Below are positions 53,740-62,454 of a stretch of DNA of 64,000 nucleotides, piece by piece. Position numbers and translations under genes: made by a program. This DNA is from Streptomyces sp. 7-21. GTDB lineage: Bacteria > Actinomycetota > Actinomycetes > Streptomycetales > Streptomycetaceae. The DNA is taken from contig NZ_JAERRL010000002.1 of the NCBI RefSeq assembly GCF_016741785.1, forward strand, positions 124,001-188,000. Reading direction: 5' to 3'. The notes under the pieces are model-generated. The model saw nothing but the letters and a program-made list of their open reading frames with translations, was not told the DNA's origin and searched no databases. The first letter of the stretch is position 1. The number at the start of each line of letters is the position of its first letter.

Positions 53740-54888
53740 ATGAGCGAGCGAGTACCGTCGCGGCTGCGAGCCGAGATCGACCTTCAGGCGCTGCGGGCGA
53801 ACGTCCGGGCGCTGCGGGAGCGTGCCGCCGGCGGCGCCGGGGTCATGGCCGTGGTCAAGGCGGACGCCTACGGCCACGGCATGGTGCCATGCGCCCGCGC
53901 GGCCCGCGAGGCGGGCGCCGCCTGGCTGGGCACGGCGACGCCCGAGGAGGCGCTGGCGCTGCGCGCCGCCGGGGACAGCGGGCGGCTGCTGTGCTGGCTG
54001 TGGACGCCGGGCGGGCCGTGGCGCGAGGCCATCGAGGCGGACGTGGACGTCTCGGCCAGCGGCCTGTGGGCGCTGGCGGAGATCACCGCCGCGGCGCGTG
54101 CCGCCGGCCGGGTGGCGCGTGTGCACCTGAAGGCCGACACGGGCCTGGGCCGCAACGGCTGCCAGCCTGCCGACTGGCCGGAGCTGGTCGCCGCGGCGCG
54201 CGCCGCGGAGGCCGAGGGCACGCTGCGGGTCACCGGGGTGTGGTCGCACTTCGCACGCGCGGACGAGCCGGGGCATCCGTCGATCGCGGCGCAGCTGGAC
54301 GCGTTCACCGAGGCGCTGGCCGTGGCGGAGCGGGCCGGGCTCGACCCCGAGGTGCGGCACTTCGCCAACTCGCCGGCCACGCTCACGCTGCCCGCCTCCC
54401 ACTACGACCTGGTGCGGCCCGGCATCGCCGTCTACGGCCTGTCGCCCTCCCCCGAGCTGGGCGCGCCGCAGGACTACGGGCTGCGGCCGGTGATGACGCT
54501 GCGGGCCGCGCTCGCCAGCGTCAAGCGGGTGCCGCGCGGGCACGGCGTCAGTTACGGCCACCAGTACACGACGCCCGGCGACACCACCCTGGCGCTGGTG
54601 CCCGCCGGGTACGCCGACGGCATCCCGCGTCACGCCTCCGGCACCGGCCCGGTGCTGGTGGCGGGCAAGTGGCGCACGGTCGCGGGCCGGGTGGCGATGG
54701 ACCAGTTCGTGGTGGATCTCGGCGGCGACTCGGCCCGGCCGGGCGACGAGGCCGTGCTGTTCGGCCCGGGGGACCGCGGCGAGCCGACCGCTGAGGACTG
54801 GGCGCGCGCCGCGGGGACGATCGGCTACGAGATCGTCACCCGCATCGGGGCCCGCGTGCCGCGGGTCTACCGGGGGGAGCGGGCGTGA
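53740..54888 (+). CDS. alr: Alanine racemase
   Basis: Makes D-alanine for peptidoglycan using PLP. The 382-residue enzyme has the PLP lysine motif AVVKADAYGHGMV, LKADTGLGRNGC, YDLVRPGIAVYGL, SYGHQYTTPGDTTLALVPAG and the catalytic tyrosine region. Length and ends are normal. ATG follows GGGTGACG. Its stop overlaps the hydrolase start by 4 nt. Confidence 0.96.
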   Translation: MSERVPSRLRAEIDLQALRANVRALRERAAGGAGVMAVVKADAYGHGMVPCARAAREAGAAWLGTATPEEALALRAAGDSGRLLCWLWTPGGPWREAIEADVDVSASGLWALAEITAAARAAGRVARVHLKADTGLGRNGCQPADWPELVAAARAAEAEGTLRVTGVWSHFARADEPGHPSIAAQLDAFTEALAVAERAGLDPEVRHFANSPATLTLPASHYDLVRPGIAVYGLSPSPELGAPQDYGLRPVMTLRAALASVKRVPRGHGVSYGHQYTTPGDTTLALVPAGYADGIPRHASGTGPVLVAGKWRTVAGRVAMDQFVVDLGGDSARPGDEAVLFGPGDRGEPTAEDWARAAGTIGYEIVTRIGARVPRVYRGERA

Positions 54889-56030
54889 ACTGGGCGCGGG
54901 GCGCGGGCATCGCGGGCATCGCGGGCATCGCGGGCGCCGCCCTGGGGGCGGTGGCCACGGGCGTCGCCGTGGAACGGCTGACCGGGCACCGCTCGGTGCG
55001 CCGCCAGGCCCGGATGACGCTGGACGCGGCCGGGCCCTACGGCACGCTGCGCGGCACGCCGGGCACGGCCGTCGCCGAGGACGGCACCGAGCTGTACTAC
55101 GAGATTGACGAGCCGGACGTGCCGGACGTGCCGGACGGGCAGCCGGGCGGCGGGGCCAGGGGGGTGACCGTGGTGTTCAGCCACGGCTACTGCCTCAGCC
55201 AGGACGTGTGGCACTTCCAGCGCGCCGCCCTGCGCGAGGCGGGCGTGCGGGCGGTGTACTGGGACCAGCGCGGCCACGGCCGGTCCGGCTGGGGACCCGC
55301 GCCGGGCGGAGGCAGCGCGCCCGTCAGCATCGGCCTGCTGGGCCGCGACCTGCGGGCCGTGCTGGACGCGGCGGTGCCGAAGGGGCCCGTAGTGCTGGTG
55401 GGGCACTCCATGGGCGGGATGACGATGATGACGTTCGCCGGGCAGTTCCCCGGGTACGTGGCGCGGCGGGTGCGCGGCGCGGCGTTCCTGGCCACGTCGG
55501 CCGGCGGCCTCGGCGAGGTGACGTACGGGCTGCCCGCCCCGGCGGTGCGGGCGGCGCGGCGCGCGCTGCCCGCCGTGCTGCGGGCGCTCGGCTCCCGCCC
55601 CGCCCTGGCGGAACGCGGCAGGCGCGCGGCCAGCGACCTGTACGCGGGGCTGATCAGGCGGTACGCGTTCGGCCAGCCGCGTCAGGTGGATCCGGGGGTG
55701 GCGCGCTTCGCGGAGCGGCTGATCGAGTCGGTGCCGATCGACGTCGTCGCCCGTTTCTACCCGGCCTTCGCCGCGCACGACGCGTTCGCGGACCTGGCCG
55801 TCTTCGACGGGCTCAGCGCCGGCCTGCCGCTGCTGGTGCTGGCCGGCGACCGGGACGAGATCACCCCGCCCGCGCACAGCGAGCGGATCGCGGCCCGGCT
55901 GCCGCGGGCCGAGTCGGTGACGCTGCCCGGCGCCGGGCACCTGGTTCTCCTGGAGCGGCCCGGCGAGGTCAGCGCACGCCTCGCCGCGCTGCTGGCACGT
56001 AGCATCCCCTCCCATGAACCTGCGGTCTGA
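54885..56030 (+). CDS. Alpha/beta hydrolase with N-terminal membrane segment
   Basis: A 381-residue hydrolase with an N-terminal hydrophobic segment (GIAGIAGIAGAALGAVATGV) that may anchor it. The core shows VVFSHGYCLSQDVWHFQ, YWDQRGHGRSG, the nucleophile elbow GHSMGG, the acid in LAGDRDEITP and the His in PGAGHLVLLE. Substrate unknown. In Streptomyces such a gene regularly sits between alr and tsaE. GTG start overlaps the alr stop and it overlaps tsaE by 17 nt. Confidence 0.88.
   Translation: MNWARGAGIAGIAGIAGAALGAVATGVAVERLTGHRSVRRQARMTLDAAGPYGTLRGTPGTAVAEDGTELYYEIDEPDVPDVPDGQPGGGARGVTVVFSHGYCLSQDVWHFQRAALREAGVRAVYWDQRGHGRSGWGPAPGGGSAPVSIGLLGRDLRAVLDAAVPKGPVVLVGHSMGGMTMMTFAGQFPGYVARRVRGAAFLATSAGGLGEVTYGLPAPAVRAARRALPAVLRALGSRPALAERGRRAASDLYAGLIRRYAFGQPRQVDPGVARFAERLIESVPIDVVARFYPAFAAHDAFADLAVFDGLSAGLPLLVLAGDRDEITPPAHSERIAARLPRAESVTLPGAGHLVLLERPGEVSARLAALLARSIPSHEPAV
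54903..54929 (+). repeat. Three tandem 9-bp repeats in the hydrolase anchor
   Basis: The unit GCGGGCATC occurs three times (54903-54911, 54912-54920, 54921-54929) and encodes repeated Ala-Gly-Ile in the membrane segment. Copy-number change would lengthen the anchor in frame. Confidence 0.7.
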
Positions 56031-56562
56031 CGACTCCCCTGGCGCGTCCCCCGGCGCGCGGCCCGGCGGCGAAGCGGTCACGGTCACCGTCACCTCGGCC
56101 GGGCGGATGGTGCAGCTGGGCCGGTCGCTCGCCGCGCTGCTGCGCGCGGGCGACCTGGTCGTGCTCTCCGGCGAGCTGGGCGCCGGGAAGACGACGCTGA
56201 CCCGCGGCATCGGCGAAGGACTGGGCGTGCGGGGCGCCGTGACGTCCCCGACGTTCGTGATCGCCCGGGTCCACCCGCCGCTGGGCGACGGGCCGCCGCT
56301 GGTGCACGCGGACGCCTACCGGCTGGGCGGCGGCCTGGAGGAGATGGAGGACCTGGACCTCGACGTGGCGCTGCCGGAGTCGGTGGTGGTCGTGGAGTGG
56401 GGCGAGGGCAAGGTGGAGGAGCTGTCGGAGGACCGGCTGCACGTGGAGATCCACCGGCCCCGGGGCGCCGACGCCGCCGACGCGGACGCGCGCACGGTGA
56501 CACTGACCGGCCACGGCCCGCGCTGGCGCGGCGCCGGGCTGGCCGCCGCGGTGCGCGCCTGA
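56014..56562 (+). CDS. tsaE: tRNA t6A synthesis ATPase TsaE
   Basis: TsaE is the ATPase partner of TsaB-TsaD in making threonylcarbamoyladenosine at tRNA position 37. The 182-residue protein has the P-loop LSGELGAGKTTLTRGIGEGL, VTSPTFVIARVH, HADAYRLGG and VVVVEWGEG. N-terminal 20 residues are low complexity. ATG overlaps the hydrolase by 17 nt. tsaB, rimI and tsaD follow after an interruption of about 1.8 kb. Confidence 0.94.
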   Translation: MNLRSDDSPGASPGARPGGEAVTVTVTSAGRMVQLGRSLAALLRAGDLVVLSGELGAGKTTLTRGIGEGLGVRGAVTSPTFVIARVHPPLGDGPPLVHADAYRLGGGLEEMEDLDLDVALPESVVVVEWGEGKVEELSEDRLHVEIHRPRGADAADADARTVTLTGHGPRWRGAGLAAAVRA

Positions 56563-56594
56563 ACCGCGGCCGCGGGGTGAGCACGCCGCCGGCG

Positions 56595-56879
56595 CTACAG
56601 GGGCAGCGGCCCGTGCTTGCGCGCGGCCGCCGCAGCACCTCGGTCTCGGGCGTGCGCCGAGGGGCGTGAGCGCCACCCGGCGGCTGGTCCGTTCGAAGAG
56701 CGCGCCGCCGATCCTGCGCTCCAGCTTCCTGAACACCTGGCTCACCCGGGGCTGGGTGACGTGCAGCCGCGCGGCGGCCGCCCGAAGTGCGGCTCGTCCG
56801 CCAGGGTCAGGAAGATCTCGATGTCGCGCAGCTCCACACCGCCCGCCCCCTCCGGCGCGCCGGGGTGCGCGGCGATCAC
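56595..56879 (-). pseudogene. Remnant of a LysR-type regulator gene
   Basis: On the minus strand a frame from GTG 56879 reads through ELRDIEIFLTLADEPHFG; a one-base loss near 56796 then shifts the frame, and the helix-turn-helix continues as AARLHVTQPRVSQ and KLERRIGGALFERTSRR to VALTPLGA near 56660. The effector domain is missing. A third frame just after ends in RKHGPLPL before a TAG at 56597, possibly the original C-terminus joined by an internal deletion. The gene is clearly broken. It is divergent from the DUF5701 gene, which it may once have controlled. Confidence 0.8.
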
Positions 56880-56982
56880 CTCTGGCTTATGGCACGGTAT
56901 CCGATCCGGCGTTGTTCACCGCCCCGGCGGCTGCAATGGTGGGCGTGCCCGACGCCGTCCCCGTACGCCGATGAGGAGTGCC

Positions 56983-57654
56983 GTGACCACCAGCCCGTCC
57001 GCCGCCGTCGCGCCGCCCCTGCCGCCGCTCGCCGACCAGGCGGAGCGCCTGATCAGCCTCGGCGTGCCCGAGGCCACCGCAATCACCGCCGACGAGCTGC
57101 GCGCGTTCGCGTCGGCGGCCACGGGCGACGGGCGCGAGGCGCTGCTCGCCGTCCACCCGGACCGGGCCCCGGCCTCCGCCCTGGCGCCGCTGCTGCGCCA
57201 CGCCGGGAAGCCCGGCTTCGTCGTCACCGACATGGCCGACGTGGACCGGTTCACCCCCTGCGGTGCCGACCTGCCCGGCCCGCCGCTGTACCTGGTCACC
57301 GGCCTGGACCGCGGTGACCGCTTCGCCAACTGGAGCCCGGAGGAGGCCCTGCCCGTCCTGCGCGCGGAGGGGCGCACCCCGCTGCTGCTCACCGAGGGCA
57401 TCCACTGGCTGCTGCAACGGCCCGAGGTGCTCCAGCGGAACCACTGCTTCATGACCATCGGCTCCCGGCTGCGGAAGGCCAGCGGCGCGCTGGACGCCCG
57501 CACCCCCGCGATCTGGATCAGCAACGGCACGGGCCGGGACGGCCGCGAGCGGCGCGACGCCCCCAAGGTCGGCTGGTGCTGGTGGCGCAACCGCCACACC
57601 TGGCTGGGCATCGCCTCCGCCGCCGGCCGCGCCGCCGGGCTGCCTACGGGGTGA
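56983..57654 (+). CDS. DUF5701 family protein
   Basis: A 223-residue soluble protein that I recognise as the actinobacterial DUF5701 family, function unknown: LADQAERLISLGVPEAT, VTDMADVDRFTPCG, LLTEGIHWLLQRPEVLQ, FMTIGSRLRKASGALDART and GWCWWRNRHTWLGIASA. The GTG at 56983 has GAGGAG 4 nt upstream; ATG 56971 is an alternative. The stop overlaps the convergent gene by 11 nt. Not related to t6A synthesis as far as I can see. Confidence 0.85.
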   Translation: MTTSPSAAVAPPLPPLADQAERLISLGVPEATAITADELRAFASAATGDGREALLAVHPDRAPASALAPLLRHAGKPGFVVTDMADVDRFTPCGADLPGPPLYLVTGLDRGDRFANWSPEEALPVLRAEGRTPLLLTEGIHWLLQRPEVLQRNHCFMTIGSRLRKASGALDARTPAIWISNGTGRDGRERRDAPKVGWCWWRNRHTWLGIASAAGRAAGLPTG

Positions 57655-58237
57655 CCACGACCGGGACGCCGACGTCCGCGAAGGACCACATGGCGTCGCC
57701 GTCGTCCCGGGACTGGCGCACGCCGCCCGTCCGCGGGCCCGACTCCGGGTCGGGCACCGACCCGTCCAGCGCCGAAGAGAAGCCGAAGACCGTTCCGTCG
57801 TCGCCGACGTGGAAGACGACGACGTGCTCCACCGGCACCCCGTCGGATCCGGTGATCTCCGCGGTCCGCGAGGTCACCTCGTACTCGCCGGGCGCCGGGT
57901 CGACGGCGCTGGGGAAGACCTCGTAGGTCTCGGTGACGACCTCGCCGGTGCCGTCCTCGCTGATGTCCACCAGCCACACCCGGTCCTGCTCCAGCGAGTA
58001 CACCACCCGGCGTCCCTCGCCGGACTCCGGCGGCAGCGCGGGCGTCTCGGGCTGGCCGCCCTCCCCGCCGGAGCCGCCCCGCTCCCCGGCCGGGGTCTCC
58101 TGGTCACCGGACGCGGCGGGCGGCCGGTCCTCGGCCGCCGAGGCCTGGTACGCGAAGAAGGCCACGACGGCCAGCGCCGCCGCCGTGAGGCCGGTCACTA
58201 CGACTCCGGGACGTGTGCCCGCGGAACGACGTGTCAC
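57644..58237 (-). CDS. Signal-anchored exported protein of unknown function
   Basis: A 197-residue protein with a basic start (MTRRSAGTRPG), one membrane segment (about 12-34; ending FFAYQASA), a Gly/Glu/Pro linker and an extracellular domain with RRVVYSLEQDRVWLVDI, VVFHVGDDGTVFGFSSALD and RQSRDDGDAMWSF. I do not recognise a characterised family. GTG start after GGCAGG. Upstream of it are three direct 12-bp repeats. Confidence 0.75.
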   Translation of the reverse strand: MTRRSAGTRPGVVVTGLTAAALAVVAFFAYQASAAEDRPPAASGDQETPAGERGGSGGEGGQPETPALPPESGEGRRVVYSLEQDRVWLVDISEDGTGEVVTETYEVFPSAVDPAPGEYEVTSRTAEITGSDGVPVEHVVVFHVGDDGTVFGFSSALDGSVPDPESGPRTGGVRQSRDDGDAMWSFADVGVPVVVTP

Positions 58238-58251
58238 CTGCCCACCGCCTT

Positions 58252-58285
58252 TCCGTCTGTATGTCCGTCTGTATGTCCGTCTGTA
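58252..58285. repeat. Three tandem 12-bp repeats upstream of the exported protein gene
   Basis: The unit TCCGTCTGTATG occurs at 58252-58263, 58264-58275 and, lacking the last base, 58276-58286. The array starts 14 nt upstream of the minus-strand GTG, so it lies in that gene's promoter or 5' leader. AT content is higher than around it. Confidence 0.8.
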
Positions 58286-58398
58286 TCGTCCGTCCGTGCT
58301 GTCCGGCTGTGCGCGTACCGGCCCGTGAGGCCGGGTGCCCCCAGGAGTGCCGAACCTTACTGACGCTACCAGGGCACCGGGTGTCCCTCAGCTGGCCG

Positions 58399-58404
58399 TA
58401 GGCT
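58399..58404 (+). promoter_or_regulatory. -10 box for tsaB, leaderless layout
   Basis: TAGGCT ends 7 nt before the GTG start of tsaB. No ribosome binding site or clear -35 box is seen. Confidence 0.4.
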
Positions 58405-58411
58405 TGCAGGC

Positions 58412-59080
58412 GTGCTGCTGCTCGCACTCGACACCGCGACCCCCGCCGTCACCGCCGCCCTGCACGACGGCACGCGCGTGCTGGCCGCCGCCGCGCAGGT
58501 GGACGCCAGGCGCCACGGAGAGCTGCTGCTCCCGGCCATCGACCGGGTGCTGGCCGAGGCGGGCCGGAGCCTGGACGACGTCACGGCGCTCGTCGCGGGC
58601 ACCGGGCCGGGGCCGTACACGGGGCTGCGCGTCGGCCTCGCCACGGCCGCCGCGATCGGCGCCGCGCGCGGCCTGCCGGTGCACGGCCTGTGCACGCTGG
58701 ACGGCATCGCGTACGCGGCGGGCCTCGCCGGGGTGGCGGGGCCGTTCACCGTGGCCACCGACGCCCGGCGCAAGGAGGTGTACTGGGCCCGCTACGCCGA
58801 CGCCCGTACCCGGGTGGCCGGGCCCGCCGTGGACCGGCCCGCCGACGTGCCCGCCGAGGCGGCGTCGCTGACGGCCGTGGGAGAGGGCGCGCAGCTGTAC
58901 CCGGACGCGTTCCCCGCCGCCCGGGGCGATCTGCCGGGCCACGCCTCGGCCGCCGCGCTGGCCGCGCTGGCCGCCGAACGGCTCGGCGCCGGCGAGCCGC
59001 TGGACGAGCCGCTGCCGCTGTACCTGCGCCGGCCCGACGCCCGGGTGCCCGCCGGGTACAAGGCGGTCCTCAGGTCATGA
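58412..59080 (+). CDS. tsaB: tRNA t6A synthesis protein TsaB
   Basis: TsaB is the non-catalytic partner of TsaD in tRNA t6A37 formation. The 222-residue ASKHA-fold protein begins MLLLALDTATPAVTAAL and has GTGPGPYTGLRVGLATA and DARRKEVYWARY. GTG start with no leader. Its stop overlaps the rimI ATG. Confidence 0.95.
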   Translation: MLLLALDTATPAVTAALHDGTRVLAAAAQVDARRHGELLLPAIDRVLAEAGRSLDDVTALVAGTGPGPYTGLRVGLATAAAIGAARGLPVHGLCTLDGIAYAAGLAGVAGPFTVATDARRKEVYWARYADARTRVAGPAVDRPADVPAEAASLTAVGEGAQLYPDAFPAARGDLPGHASAAALAALAAERLGAGEPLDEPLPLYLRRPDARVPAGYKAVLRS

Positions 59081-59619
59081 CCGGCGGCGCGACCGGGACC
59101 GCGGGGCCCGCGGGGGAGCCGGCCGGGCTGCCGCCGCTGGCGGAGCTGCGCTGGTGGGACCTGGACGACGTGCTGGCCCTGGAACGGGAGCTGTTCCCCG
59201 AGGACGCCTGGACCCCGGGCATGTTCTGGTCCGAGCTCGCGCACGCCAGGGGGCCGCGCCGCACCCGCCACTACGTGCTGGCCCGGGACCCGGACGGCAC
59301 CCTGGCCGGATACGCCGGGCTGGCGGCGGCCGGGGACGCGGGCGACGTGCAGACCATCGCCGTGGCGCCGCGGCGGCAGGGCCGGGGGCTGGGCGCGCGG
59401 CTGCTGGCGGAGCTGCTGCGGGCGGCCGAGGAGGACTTCGGCTGCCGGGAGGTGTTCCTGGAGGTGCGGGTGGACAACGACCGCGCCCGGCGGCTGTACG
59501 AGCGGTTCGGCTTCGCGCCGCTCGGCGTCCGCCGCGGCTACTACCAGCCCGGCGGCCACGACGCCCTGGTGATGCGCCGGGGCGGGCCCGCGGGCGACGA
59601 CACGCGGGGAGAACACTGA
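59077..59619 (+). CDS. rimI: Ribosomal-protein-alanine N-acetyltransferase RimI
   Basis: GNAT acetyltransferase of 180 residues, with LRWWDLDDVLALERELFPED, AGYAGLAAAGDAGDVQTIAV, the acetyl-CoA loop RRQGRGLGARLLAELLRAA and EVRVDNDRARRLYERFGF. It should acetylate the N-terminus of S18 and possibly other proteins. An N-terminal Gly/Ala extension of about 20 residues precedes the fold. ATGA overlap with tsaB; tsaD follows after 25 nt. Confidence 0.93.
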   Translation: MTGGATGTAGPAGEPAGLPPLAELRWWDLDDVLALERELFPEDAWTPGMFWSELAHARGPRRTRHYVLARDPDGTLAGYAGLAAAGDAGDVQTIAVAPRRQGRGLGARLLAELLRAAEEDFGCREVFLEVRVDNDRARRLYERFGFAPLGVRRGYYQPGGHDALVMRRGGPAGDDTRGEH

Positions 59620-59644
59620 ACGATGACTTCCGTGAAGGTGCGAC

Positions 59645-60796
59645 ATGGCTGACGAGCCGCTGGTGCTCGGCATCGAGACGTCCTGCGACGAGACCGGCGT
59701 CGGCATCGTGCGCGGGCACACCCTGCTCGCCGACGCCGTCGCCTCCAGCGTGGACGCCCACGCCAGATACGGCGGCGTCGTCCCCGAGATCGCCAGCCGC
59801 GCGCACCTGGAGGCGATGGTTCCCACGATCAAGCGCGCCCTGGCCGAGGCGGGCGTGGCCCCCGGCGACCTCGACGGCATCGCCGTGACGGCCGGGCCCG
59901 GGCTCGCCGGGGCGCTGCTGGTGGGCGTCTCGGCGGCCAAGGCGTACGCGTACGCGCTGGGCAAGCCGCTGTACGGCGTGAACCACCTGGCCTCGCACGT
60001 CTGCGTGGACCAGCTGGAGCACGGGCCGCTGCCGGAGCCGACGATGGCGCTGCTGGTCTCGGGCGGCCACTCCTCGCTGCTGCTGGCGCCGGACATCACC
60101 GCGGACGTCCGGCCGCTGGGCGCGACCATCGACGACGCGGCGGGCGAGGCGTTCGACAAGGTGGCGCGGGTGCTGGGCCTGGGCTTCCCCGGCGGGCCGG
60201 TCATCGACCGGTGGGCCCGCGAGGGCGACCCGGACGCCATCCGCTTCCCGCGCGGGCTGACCGGGCCGAGGGACGCCCCGTACGACTTCTCGTTCTCGGG
60301 GCTGAAGACGGCCGTGGCGCGCTGGGTGGAGACGCGGCGCGCGGCGGGCGAGGACGTGCCGGTCGCGGACGTGGCCGCCTCGTTCCAGGAAGCCGTCACG
60401 GACGTGCTGACGCGCAAGGCGATCCGGGCCTGCAAGGACGAGGGCGTCGACCACCTGATGATCGGCGGCGGCGTGGCGGCCAACTCGCGGCTGCGGGCCA
60501 TGGCCGAGGAGCGGTGCGAGGCCGCCGGGATCCGGCTGCGGGTGCCGCGCCCGAAGCTGTGCACGGACAACGGCGCGATGGTCGCCGCGCTCGGCGCCGA
60601 GATGGTGGCGCGGGGCCGGGCCGCCTCCGCGTTCGACCTGCCCGCCGACTCCTCGCTGCCGGTCACCCAGCCGCACGTGCCCGGGCCGCACAGCCACAGC
60701 AGCCAGGGCCGCCAGGGCGGCGGCCACGAGCATGTGCACGAGATCAGCCGCACCAACCTGTACGAGCCCCGGCCTGAGCCCGCGGAGCGCGCGTGA
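59645..60796 (+). CDS. tsaD: tRNA N6-threonylcarbamoyladenosine transferase TsaD
   Basis: Catalytic subunit of t6A37 synthesis. The 383-residue protein has [15 protein letters not shown], the metal-binding His motif [32 protein letters not shown] and [13 protein letters not shown], all intact. After the core, about residue 345 on, there is an unusual His/Gly/Ser segment ([20 protein letters not shown]) before [12 protein letters not shown], so it is longer than the typical 340-residue enzyme. Its stop overlaps the next gene by 4 nt. Confidence 0.96.
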   Translation: MADEPLVLGIETSCDETGVGIVRGHTLLADAVASSVDAHARYGGVVPEIASRAHLEAMVPTIKRALAEAGVAPGDLDGIAVTAGPGLAGALLVGVSAAKAYAYALGKPLYGVNHLASHVCVDQLEHGPLPEPTMALLVSGGHSSLLLAPDITADVRPLGATIDDAAGEAFDKVARVLGLGFPGGPVIDRWAREGDPDAIRFPRGLTGPRDAPYDFSFSGLKTAVARWVETRRAAGEDVPVADVAASFQEAVTDVLTRKAIRACKDEGVDHLMIGGGVAANSRLRAMAEERCEAAGIRLRVPRPKLCTDNGAMVAALGAEMVARGRAASAFDLPADSSLPVTQPHVPGPHSHSSQGRQGGGHEHVHEISRTNLYEPRPEPAERA

Positions 60797-61059
60797 CGAT
60801 CGCCCTGATGTGGGAGGCCCGCGCCCGCGCCGGCGCCGGCGCTGAGCTGCTCGCCTGGGCCCGGGCCCAGCAGCTCACCCCGCCGCCCGCGCGGCGCGAG
60901 ACGTTCACGGCCGACCCCGACCGCGTGCTGGTCATCACCTGGTGGGACACCGGCGACCTCGCCGCGCCCGTGCCCGAGCTTCCCGACCCCCCACCGGAGC
61001 TGCTGCACCGCCCGGTCCACCGCTGGCGCTTCCGCCGCGAGCCGTCTCCTCCCGCCTGA
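60793..61059 (+). CDS. Small conserved hypothetical protein
   Basis: An 88-residue soluble protein, [20 protein letters not shown] then [11 protein letters not shown]. It starts with GTG inside the tsaD stop and looks translationally coupled. The alternating hydrophobic pattern and length suggest a small ferredoxin-like or ABM-type fold, but I cannot assign a family. Probably a Streptomyces-conserved tsaD neighbour. Confidence 0.7.
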   Translation: MTIALMWEARARAGAGAELLAWARAQQLTPPPARRETFTADPDRVLVITWWDTGDLAAPVPELPDPPPELLHRPVHRWRFRREPSPPA

Positions 61060-61247
61060 CCGGCCACGGCGTGGCCTCCGCGCCCGGGGCGCGTCCCCCG
61101 GACGGCCCAGGGCAGCGGGTCCCGGACGGCCACCGGTGATACCAAGGCACAGGGGGGATGACACCGCGGCTCTCCCCGTGGCCTTCCGCAGCGGCCCGCC
61201 CCCCGGGCCGCGCCGCGAGCCATGCGGCGAGTCACGCGCGACCGACG

Positions 61248-61280
61248 CGACTGAACCGCGACTGAACCGCGACTGAACGG
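61248..61280. repeat. Three tandem 11-bp repeats upstream of enolase-family gene
   Basis: The unit CGACTGAACCG occurs at 61248-61258, 61259-61269 and, with one change, 61270-61280. The array ends 9 nt before the ATG at 61290 and overlaps the CGGAG ribosome binding site. The 11-bp period is close to one DNA turn. Confidence 0.8.
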
Positions 61281-61289
61281 AGCCGCCTC

Positions 61290-62435
61290 ATGGGCGACAT
61301 AGCGCCCGCCCCCGCCAGCGGACCAACGACGGCACCCGCGGTCTCCGCCCCGGTCGAGGCGGTGGAGGCCGCCGCGTACCGGGTGCCGCTCCCGGTCCCC
61401 GACGGCGGCACGGTCCTCGGCTGGGACGCCCTCACCGTCGTCGTCGTGCGGCTGCGCACCGCCGGGGTGACGGGCCTGGGCTACACCTACGCCGACGCCT
61501 CCTGCGTCCCGGTGCTCCAGGGCCCGCTGGCGGGTGCCCTGCGGGGAGCGGACCCGTGCGACGTCCCGGCCGCCCGGGACCGGATGCGCGCCGCCCTCGC
61601 CGGCCGGGCCCGTCCCGGCACGGCCGCCCGCGTCCTGGCCGCCGTCGAGACCGCCCTGTGGGACGCCAGCGCCCGGCTGCTGGACCTGCCGCTGTACCGG
61701 CTGTTCGGCGCCGCCCGCGACCGGGTGCCGGTCTACGGCTCCGGCGGCTTCACGCCGTTCGACGACCACCGGCTGCTCGGCGAGCTGGACGACTGGCTGG
61801 CGCGCGGCATCACGATGGTCAAGATCCCGATCGGCGAGGGGTTCGGCCGCGGCGTCGACCGGGACCTGCGCCGCGTCGCGTGCGCCCGCCGCGCCGTCGG
61901 CACCGCCGCCGAGGTGTTCGTCGACGCGCACGGCGGCTACGCCGCTGACCTCGCCGTGCGGGTCGGCGAGCGGCTGGCCGAATGGGGAGTCAGCTGGTAC
62001 GAGGAGCCGGTGGCCTGCGACGACCTCGACGGGCTGCGGTCGGTGCGCGAGCGGGTGGCGGCGGACGTGACGGCCGGCGAGTACGGCCAGGACGCGCGCT
62101 ACTTCGACCGCATGCTGGCCGCCGGGGCCGTCGACTGCCTCCAGCTCGACGTGACCCGCTGCGGCTTCGGCGAGTGGCGGCGCGCCGCGGCCCTCGCGCA
62201 GGAGCGCGGCACCGACGTCTCCGGGCACGGCGCCCCCAACCTCGCCGCCCACGTCGCCGCCGCCACGCCGGGGCTGCGCCACCTGGAGTGGTTCCGCGAC
62301 CACGAGTACGCCGAGACGCTGCTGTTCGACGGCGCGCTGACGGTCCGCGACGGCGCGGTGCGGCCCGACCCGTCGGCGCCGGGGCACGGCCTGGCGCTCC
62401 GCGAGGCCGACGCCGAGCCGTTCCGCGTCGCCTGA
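61290..62435 (+). CDS. Enolase-superfamily enzyme, mandelate racemase group
   Basis: A 381-residue enzyme with an N-terminal capping domain and a TIM barrel. The likely metal ligands are Asp212 (EVFVDAHGG), Glu239 (YEEPVACDD) and Glu264 (TAGEYG); the catalytic acid/base candidates are Lys178 (TMVKIPIGEG) and His313 (DVSGHGAPN). This is the mandelate racemase/galactonate dehydratase type arrangement, though the KxK motif reads KIP, so the base on one face is missing or altered. Acts on an unknown acid sugar or hydroxy acid. First 20 residues are Ala/Pro-rich. It stands alone, convergent with the next gene. Confidence 0.87.
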   Translation: MGDIAPAPASGPTTAPAVSAPVEAVEAAAYRVPLPVPDGGTVLGWDALTVVVVRLRTAGVTGLGYTYADASCVPVLQGPLAGALRGADPCDVPAARDRMRAALAGRARPGTAARVLAAVETALWDASARLLDLPLYRLFGAARDRVPVYGSGGFTPFDDHRLLGELDDWLARGITMVKIPIGEGFGRGVDRDLRRVACARRAVGTAAEVFVDAHGGYAADLAVRVGERLAEWGVSWYEEPVACDDLDGLRSVRERVAADVTAGEYGQDARYFDRMLAAGAVDCLQLDVTRCGFGEWRRAAALAQERGTDVSGHGAPNLAAHVAAATPGLRHLEWFRDHEYAETLLFDGALTVRDGAVRPDPSAPGHGLALREADAEPFRVA

Positions 62436-62454
62436 CGGCGCGTGCCCGGCCCGG

